Assembly: GCA_905372875.1 (NCBI GenBank)
Contig: CAJPQU010000096.1
Span: forward strand, 1 to 7,437
Source of the DNA: an uncultured Schwartzia sp.
GTDB taxonomy: Bacteria > Bacillota > Negativicutes > Selenomonadales > Selenomonadaceae
Length of the DNA stretch: 7,437 nucleotides
Direction: 5' to 3'
The notes beneath the pieces are model-generated. The model did not search any database, had not been told where the DNA came from, and saw only the letters and a list, made by a program, of their open reading frames with translations. Of this stretch, positions 4,909 through 7,437 are shown one piece after another (position 1 is the first letter of the stretch; each line of letters begins with the position of its first letter). The translations under genes and the position numbers were made by a program.

Positions 4909-5925
4909 TTAGTCTACCATTTCAGCGTCTTTGGTGATTTCATCGGGGATCGTGAGGCCGAGGGCGGCGGCGGTTTTCTTGTTGATGAAGGTGCGCAGTT
5001 CTTTCGCCGTCTGGATGGGCATGGCAGCGGGCTTGGCCTTGCCTTCTAAAATATCGGCCGCCATGTCGCCGGACTGCATGCCTAATTTATAGTAGTCAAT
5101 GCCGTAGGTGATGAGGGCGCCGGCTGTCACCTGGTGCGGCTCGCCGCAGATAATTCCCTTTTTTGCCGGGGTGGTGACGCCGAGGAGGGTGGGGAGCGCC
5201 GAGGAAATCACGTTGTCCGTCGGTTCGTAGAAAACGTCCACCTTGCTCACGAGGCTTTGCGCTGCCTGTTGGATGTCGTTCACCGTGGAAATGGTGGCGG
5301 TCTCCACCTGGAGCCCCTTGCTTTCAGCGTAGTCTTTCATGGCCTTGACCTGGAGTTCGGAATTGACTTCGCTGGAGCAGTAGATGGTACCGATGGTCTT
5401 GGCGTCGGGATAGAGTTTTTGCAGAAGATCAATCTGTTCCCTGATGGGGCTCATATCGCTGGTTCCGGTGACGTTGCCCTTGGGGGCTTCGTTGCTGGCG
5501 GCCAGATTTGCCCCCACGTAGTCGGTAATGGCGGAGCCGACGATGGGGATGTCCTTCGTCAGACTGGCCATGGTCTGCGCTGCCGGTGTGGCGATGGCGT
5601 AGATGAGGTCAACCTTGTTGCTCAGGAAACGCTGTCCGATGTTTTGCAGGTTCGATTGGTCGGCCTGGGCATTCTGCCGGTCGATGGAGAGGTTCTTTCC
5701 CTCTTCGAAGCCGCGCTTTTTCAGCCCGTCCACAAACCCCTTGTTGGCCGCGTCCAGCGCGCTGTGCTCCACGAGCTGCACGATGCCCACCTTGTACTGC
5801 TTTGACGCGCCGCCTCCCGAATCGGCGGAAGGATTGCTGCTGCCGCCGCACCCGGCGACGAGGCCCGCGGTGAGAACTGCGGCGAAGCTGAGCGCAAGGC
5901 TCTTTCGCACTGTCGTCATGAACAT
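4909..5925 (-). CDS. ABC transporter substrate-binding lipoprotein, TrpX/COG2984 type
   Basis: The product is 338 residues from the ATG at 5925: a basic N-terminus (TTVRKS), hydrophobic core, lipobox VAG-Cys26, then a Gly/Ser-rich linker and a two-lobed ABC_sub_bind domain. Family features include KVGIVQLVEHSALDAANKG near 44-62, DLIYAIATPAAQTM near 106-119, and YGIDYYKLGMQSGDMAADIL near 274-293. It is anchored outside the cytoplasmic membrane and delivers ligand to the permease at 2828-3739; characterised relatives bind tryptophan or tyrosine. An in-frame GTG at 5934 overlaps the ribosome site GAGAGGTG, so ATG 5925 (6 nt spacing) is preferred; ATG 5919 is also possible. It has its own promoter and terminator, unlike the usual single operon with permease and ATPase. 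Confidence 0.92.
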   Translation of the reverse strand: MFMTTVRKSLALSFAAVLTAGLVAGCGGSSNPSADSGGGASKQYKVGIVQLVEHSALDAANKGFVDGLKKRGFEEGKNLSIDRQNAQADQSNLQNIGQRFLSNKVDLIYAIATPAAQTMASLTKDIPIVGSAITDYVGANLAASNEAPKGNVTGTSDMSPIREQIDLLQKLYPDAKTIGTIYCSSEVNSELQVKAMKDYAESKGLQVETATISTVNDIQQAAQSLVSKVDVFYEPTDNVISSALPTLLGVTTPAKKGIICGEPHQVTAGALITYGIDYYKLGMQSGDMAADILEGKAKPAAMPIQTAKELRTFINKKTAAALGLTIPDEITKDAEMVD

Positions 5926-5969
5926 GATTTCCACCTCTCTGCATAAAGTATAAATAAAAGAATATCATT

Positions 5970-5998
5970 ATTATATATAAAACCCACGGCCATCGCAA
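5970..5998 (-). promoter_or_regulatory. Strong promoter of the substrate-binding protein gene
   Basis: The minus strand has TTGCGA (5998-5993), 17 bp, and a perfect TATAAT (5975-5970). Transcription would start near 5963, giving a leader of about 38 nt, too short for a T-box or other large riboswitch. Control is therefore likely at initiation. Confidence 0.75.
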
Positions 5999-6074
5999 GC
6001 CTTGGAGGAGGGATGAGGGGACGGCGAAATGGTTCCTGTGTTTTCAACACCGGCGAAGAAGGTGGATAATTTTG

Positions 6075-6103
6075 CTCTGTCCCTTCTTTCGGAAAGGGCA
6101 GAG
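6075..6103. repeat. Intergenic hairpin between the divergent promoters
   Basis: CTCTG-T-CCCTT and AAGGGCAGAG pair over ten positions with one bulged T around an 8-nt loop. Neither side is followed by a T-run, so it is not a typical terminator. It lies upstream of both divergent promoters (5970-5998 minus and 6121-6149 plus), so it would be transcribed from neither and may act as a protein site or be the remnant of an old terminator. The rest of 5999-6120 shows nothing I can name. Confidence 0.4.
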
Positions 6104-6120
6104 TATAAGTTGAATATAAA

Positions 6121-6149
6121 TTGAATTTGTCTTTCTTTTATGATATCAT
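6121..6149 (+). promoter_or_regulatory. Extended -10 promoter of the PepSY membrane protein gene
   Basis: TTGAAT (6121-6126), 17 bp, and TATCAT (6144-6149), with TG at 6141-6142 forming an extended -10. The start would be near 6156, leaving a leader of about 65 nt before the TTG start codon. The -10 lies within an operator-like dyad (6140-6166). Confidence 0.6.
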
Positions 6150-6166
6150 GCAAAGCATAAGATCAT
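6140..6166. promoter_or_regulatory. Candidate operator dyad over the -10 and start site
   Basis: A 27-bp imperfect dyad is centred on ATGC-AAA-GCAT (6148-6158), with outer half-sites ATGAT (6140-6144) and ATCAT (6162-6166) and one further matching T/A pair. Its position over the -10 and transcription start fits a repressor site. PepSY membrane proteins are often under iron control, but the sequence is not a clear Fur or DtxR box, so the regulator is unknown. Confidence 0.35.
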
Positions 6167-6220
6167 GCAGTTTATAGCGGGGCGCATCGCTTTCCTGCTT
6201 GCTTTTGGGGGTGAAGAAAT

Positions 6221-7437
6221 TTGCGTGGGATATATCAGCTTCATCGGATCACGAGCTTTTTGGCGGCGCCGTTTTTGGTGATTTTTTGCCTGACGGGGCT
6301 GTTCTTGCTCTTCGGTGGGGAAGTTTATGATTGGAATACCTCAGGGGAAGCCCCAAAGTATGCCGCAGTGGAGGAAGAAACGCTGTATGCGTATTTAGGG
6401 GAGGCTGTATCCCGGGCGGCGGAGCAGGGGGAGACGATCCGCTCCGTACGCTTTGTACCGTCTATGGGGCGGATTCGGGTCCTGTTGGCCGATTCCGCCG
6501 CGCCGTTGGCGAAAACAGCGAGGGCGGCCGATTTTTATCTCCGGGACGGGGCGTTACATGATGTGCCATCTGCCGTCCCCTTTCGGCAAGAATGGATCAA
6601 CGGCGCGATGCGTTTCCTGAGCCGCCTTCACGTTCGCCTAAACGACGGCGAGGCGGGGCGCATTTTGATGGCGGCGGCGTGCGCTTTGTCCATGGTGTCC
6701 ATCGGTACGGGATTTATCTTGTATCCCCGCTTTATGAAGGGACTTTCCTTCGGCGTGCGGCGGCCGTTTTCCCAACGGCTGTGGTGGTCGGACTGGCATA
6801 AAGCGCTGGGGATTTTAGCGGGGGGATGGCTTTTCGTCCTCTCCTTCAGCGGCTTGGCGCTGTATCTCTATCGACAGGGAGCGGATGCCTATCAGGCGTC
6901 GGCTTATCAGGAAGCGGCGCAGGAATTTCGCCCTTCGCCGGGAGCGCCTCTGGATCTCTCTGCCGCCTTGGTGCAGTTTCGCCATGAATGGCCAGAGAAG
7001 CGGGTTTTAGCAATCTTTCCGCCGGATGAAGCGCACCCGTTTTTTGCCTTCGAGGTAGCGGACGCCGCGGCAAACCGTGCCCTGTATGCGGCGCGTCAGT
7101 GGGCCTTCCTGTCGGCGGACGGGGAAAAGACGCTTTTCGCGCCGCCGCCCGCATGGTCGGCCATCGGTGCGCTCGCTTCGAACCTGCACTTTCGCAATCA
7201 TTCCACCCTCGCGCTGAAGAGCCTGTGGGCGTTCTTTCTCCTCCTCTCCCTTCTTCTCACCGTGAGCGGGCTGGCCGTCCACATCACCCGTTTCTCAAAA
7301 AGCGCCGGGACGAAACCCACCGTCACGCCGCTTTTCTCCTTTGGCTCTGGCGGCGTCTGGGCCTTGGCGCTGCTGCCGGCAGCGGGGCTTTTCCTCCCCC
7401 TCTATGGTGCCGAGGGCCTGGGAACAGCCGCTTTCCT
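6221..7437 (+). CDS. PepSY-associated membrane protein (COG3182/PiuB-like), 3' end outside window
   Basis: A frame of 405 codons runs from TTG at 6221 to the right edge with no stop. An in-frame TGA at 6212 leaves TTG as the first usable start, and GGGGGTG (6207-6213) lies 7 nt before it. The product begins LRGIYQLHRITSFLAAPFLV and has the PepSY-TM pattern: His8 before helix 1 (about 11-32), an external PepSY-like stretch, RLHVRLNDGEAGR with His137 before helix 2 (148-168), WWSDWHKALG with His193 before helix 3 (195-216), a second external domain, NLHFRNH with His323 and His327 before helix 4 (about 333-353), and a fifth helix near the end. The regularly placed histidines suggest haem or metal binding; family members are linked to iron uptake and siderophore reduction. 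It is transcribed divergently from the binding-protein gene. Confidence 0.88.
   Translation, partial: MRGIYQLHRITSFLAAPFLVIFCLTGLFLLFGGEVYDWNTSGEAPKYAAVEEETLYAYLGEAVSRAAEQGETIRSVRFVPSMGRIRVLLADSAAPLAKTARAADFYLRDGALHDVPSAVPFRQEWINGAMRFLSRLHVRLNDGEAGRILMAAACALSMVSIGTGFILYPRFMKGLSFGVRRPFSQRLWWSDWHKALGILAGGWLFVLSFSGLALYLYRQGADAYQASAYQEAAQEFRPSPGAPLDLSAALVQFRHEWPEKRVLAIFPPDEAHPFFAFEVADAAANRALYAARQWAFLSADGEKTLFAPPPAWSAIGALASNLHFRNHSTLALKSLWAFFLLLSLLLTVSGLAVHITRFSKSAGTKPTVTPLFSFGSGGVWALALLPAAGLFLPLYGAEGLGTAAF

Noticed and set aside
4909..5934. GTG start at 5934 for the substrate-binding protein
   Set aside because: The GTG falls within the ribosome site GAGAGGTG, which is correctly spaced for the ATG at 5925.
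5935..6150. Riboswitch or T-box leader for the TrpX-like gene
   Set aside because: The perfect promoter at 5970-5998 leaves a leader of only about 38 nt, and no T-box sequence is seen further upstream.
6846..7282. Minus-strand open frames of 102 and 91 codons
   Set aside because: They are shadows of the PepSY membrane protein frame, which shows consistent helices and spaced histidines.
1..7437. CRISPR array, tRNA/rRNA, insertion sequence or phage genes
   Set aside because: I found no regularly spaced repeats, tRNA cloverleaf, rRNA signature, transposase or integrase motifs by reading both strands.

Overview
This is a GC-rich bacterial window with AT-rich promoter islands, strong GGAGG-type Shine-Dalgarno sites and near-consensus sigma-A promoters (TTGNNN/TTTACA, 17 bp, TATAAT-like). 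That style, with the mix of families (AGCS symporter, TrpXYZ-like ABC system, AzlCD, PepSY membrane reductase), fits a GC-rich Firmicute. A Negativicutes-type organism is my best guess, but the taxon is an inference.

Layout, left to right. (1) 1-745, minus: N-terminal half of a sodium:alanine/glycine symporter (AGCS), cut by the window edge, with its own promoter at 799-827. (2) 945-3739, minus: a four-gene run, in transcription order an ABC permease (TrpY/COG4120 type), its ATPase (TrpZ/COG1101 type), AzlC and AzlD, closed by a hairpin terminator at 856-900. (3) 3818-4394, minus: a Phd/YefM antitoxin and RelE/ParE-family toxin pair with its own promoter. (4) 4395-4908: an intergenic stretch of about 500 bp without a recognised gene. 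It holds a strong plus-strand promoter, two terminator hairpins, two tiny ORFs and an ATG-less open frame on the minus strand. (5) 4909-5925, minus: the lipoprotein substrate-binding component (TrpX/COG2984 type) of the ABC system, with a strong promoter. (6) 6221 to the right edge, plus: a divergently transcribed PepSY-associated membrane protein starting at TTG, behind its own extended -10 promoter with an operator-like dyad; its 3' end is outside the window.

How the parts fit. The binding protein, permease and ATPase make a complete importer whose characterised relatives carry aromatic amino acids. Here the binding-protein gene is separated from permease and ATPase by a terminator, the unassigned intergenic unit and the toxin-antitoxin pair. 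The permease/ATPase genes are followed by azlCD, which encodes a two-subunit amino-acid exporter, and then by an amino-acid symporter. Regions 1 to 5 therefore read as an amino-acid traffic island invaded or rearranged by a toxin-antitoxin module.

The most notable oddities are the split ABC locus, an in-frame 30-bp tandem duplication in the permease, and the promoter-to-terminator unit at 4562-4882, which could encode an undescribed small RNA or small protein. I saw no rRNA, tRNA, CRISPR array, insertion sequence or replication origin.
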